From the NCBI GenBank assembly GCA_038501625.1, contig JAZAYU010000008.1, positions 9,548,938 to 9,612,937 of the forward strand: a DNA stretch of 64,000 nucleotides, written 5' to 3'. A program made the translations under genes and the position numbers. Source of the stretch: Corbicula japonica. Taxonomy: Eukaryota; Mollusca; Bivalvia; Venerida; Cyrenidae. The notes beneath the pieces were generated by a model that saw only the letters and a program-made list of their open reading frames with translations, made no database searches and had not been told where the DNA came from. This document shows positions 62,485 to 64,000 of this stretch, one piece after another (the first letter of the stretch is position 1; every line of letters starts with the position of its first letter).

Positions 62485-62559
62485 GTAAGTACAGTTTCAA
62501 CGCCTGTGTTATTAAAAGATAAATAAAGCATCAGTATAAGAGTAACACTGAACTTGCCT

Positions 62560-64000
62560 AACATCGCCTAGCCACATTAGCACGATTACCAGCCCATCAC
62601 ACAACGCCGCCTAGCCATATTAGCTCGCTAAACAGCCCATCCCACTACACCACCTAGCCACATTAGCACGCTAACCAACCCATCCATATACACCGCCTAG
62701 CCGCATAAGCGTGCTAACAACCCCACCCCACTACAGGGCCTAGCCACATTAGCACGCTAACCACCCCATCTCATTACACCGCGTAGCCACATTAGCATGC
62801 GTAACATCCCATCCCACTTCACTGCCTAGTCCCTTATGCACACTAATCATCCCGTCCCACAACAACGCCTAGCCACTATACAATGCTTATTATGCCATCC
62901 CACTACAACGCTAAAGCCAGATTAGCATGATTACCATCCCTTTCCACTACACCATCTATCCACATAAGCATAATTACCATCCCTTCCAACAACACCGCCT
63001 TGTCACATTAACAGGCTAATCATCCCATCCCACTACAATGCCTAGCCAAATAATCCCGCTTATCAGCCCATTCCACTACACCGCCTTGCCACATTAGCAC
63101 GCTTACCATCCCATCCCACAACACCTCCTCATTAGCATGCTTATTATCCCATCCCACTACACCGCCTAGCCACATTAGCATGATTACCACCCCTTCCCTC
63201 AGCACCGCCTAGCCACATGAGCAAGCTAATCATCCCATCGCACTACACTGCATTGCCAAATTAGAAAGCAAACCAGCGCATCCCACTACAGCGCCTAGCC
63301 ACAAGAACATGCTAATCACCCCGTCTCACTACACCTCCTAGCCGCATTAGCAAGCTATCCATCCCATCCCACTACACCACCAAGCCACATTAGCAAGCTA
63401 TCCATCCCATCCCACTACACCGCCAAGACACATAAGCAAGCTGTCCATCCCATCCCACTACACCGCCAAGACACATTAGCAAGCTGTCCATCCCATCCCA
63501 CTACACCGCCAACCCACATTAGCAATCTATCCATCCCATCCACTACAGAGCCAAGCCACAGTAGCACGCTTACCAGCCCATTCCACTACAGAGCCAAGCC
63601 ACATTAGCAAGCTATCCAGCCCATTCCACTACAGAGCCAAGCCACATTAGCAAGCTTACCAGCCCATCCCACAACAGAGCCAAGCCACATTAGCACGCTA
63701 TCCATCCCATCCCACTACAGAGCCAAGCCACATTAGCACGCTATCCATCCCACACCACTTCAGAGCCTAGCCACACTAGCACGCTATCCATCCCATACCA
63801 CATCAGAGCCTAGCCACATTAGCACACTATCCATCCCATCCCAATTCAGAGCCTAGCCACATAAGCACGCTATCCATCCCATACCACATCAGAGCCTAGC
63901 CACATTAACACGCTACCGACCCCATCCCACTTCAAAGCCTAGCCACATTAGCACGCTATCCATCCCATCTTAATTCAGAGCCTAGCCACATAAGCACACT
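62560..64000. repeat. ~40-bp tandem array running off the window
   Basis: More than 35 diverged units of cctagccacattagcacgct and atcccatcccactacac. It is GC-richer and C-biased on the + strand. Minus frames inside are artefacts. The true right end is not visible. Confidence 0.92.

Noticed and set aside
62386..62484. Alternative frame NACLFSKQALSLQE for exon 19
   Set aside because: It would follow the phase-0 donor of exon 18 but is Cys-rich and unlike the family; the phase-1 frame gives the more family-like FQQAG-type strand.

Overview
This is AT-rich, intron-dense animal DNA with no prokaryotic features. The mix of elements (Penelope-like, Ngaro/DIRS-like, CR1-like, Tc1/mariner), several repeat types familiar from bivalve genomes, and a thioester-protein-family gene suggest a mollusc, most likely a bivalve. 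The species assignment is inference.

One host gene dominates the + strand: the 5' half of an alpha-2-macroglobulin / thioester-containing protein (TEP, CD109-like) gene. I trace 19 exons from a TATA box at 5518 and an ATG at 5573 to a donor at 62485. They total about 2.2 kb of coding sequence (about 726 codons) in 57 kb. Reading phases agree across exons 1-16 and 17-19; the 16/17 junction is unresolved. The product starts with a signal peptide and runs through the N-terminal macroglobulin (MG) domains, including recognisable family motifs (FRPG, IQTDK-GLYKAGQT, VLPKFDV, FKPNETF, LAVDKSVLLL). The thioester, CUB and receptor-binding parts would lie beyond the window.

Almost everything else is mobile or repetitive DNA in the introns. 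1-5.5 kb: upstream region with Penelope 3' ends and a hairpin. 7-13 kb (intron 4): a 1.2-kb palindrome and tandem repeats. 15-20.5 kb (intron 6): a broken Penelope-like element with a Tc1-like element inside its 3' region and a second Penelope 3' end inside its reverse transcriptase. 20.9-25.6 kb: an inverted repeat pair enclosing exons 8-11. 29.4-32.6 kb: an element with terminal inverted repeats (TIRs) that carries a decayed OTU-protease domain and a hAT-like MITE. 34-36.6 kb: a 2.5-kb element with 450-bp TIRs and a C2H2 zinc-finger ORF. 37-39 kb: LINE and mariner relics. 40-45 kb: an Ngaro-like tyrosine-recombinase retroelement with split direct repeats, lacking its reverse-transcriptase core.

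The outstanding object is a 13.7-kb foldback-like element at 45603-59335 in intron 16. It has perfect terminal inverted repeats, arms made of hierarchical tandem arrays in opposite orientations, and a 9-bp target-site duplication (GCTCGATTT) at both edges. Its centre holds a CR1-like LINE and a MITE but no recognised transposase. After the last exons come a ~145-bp tandem array (60.5-61.9 kb) and a ~40-bp GC-richer array that runs off the window end. No tRNA, rRNA or CRISPR was recognised.
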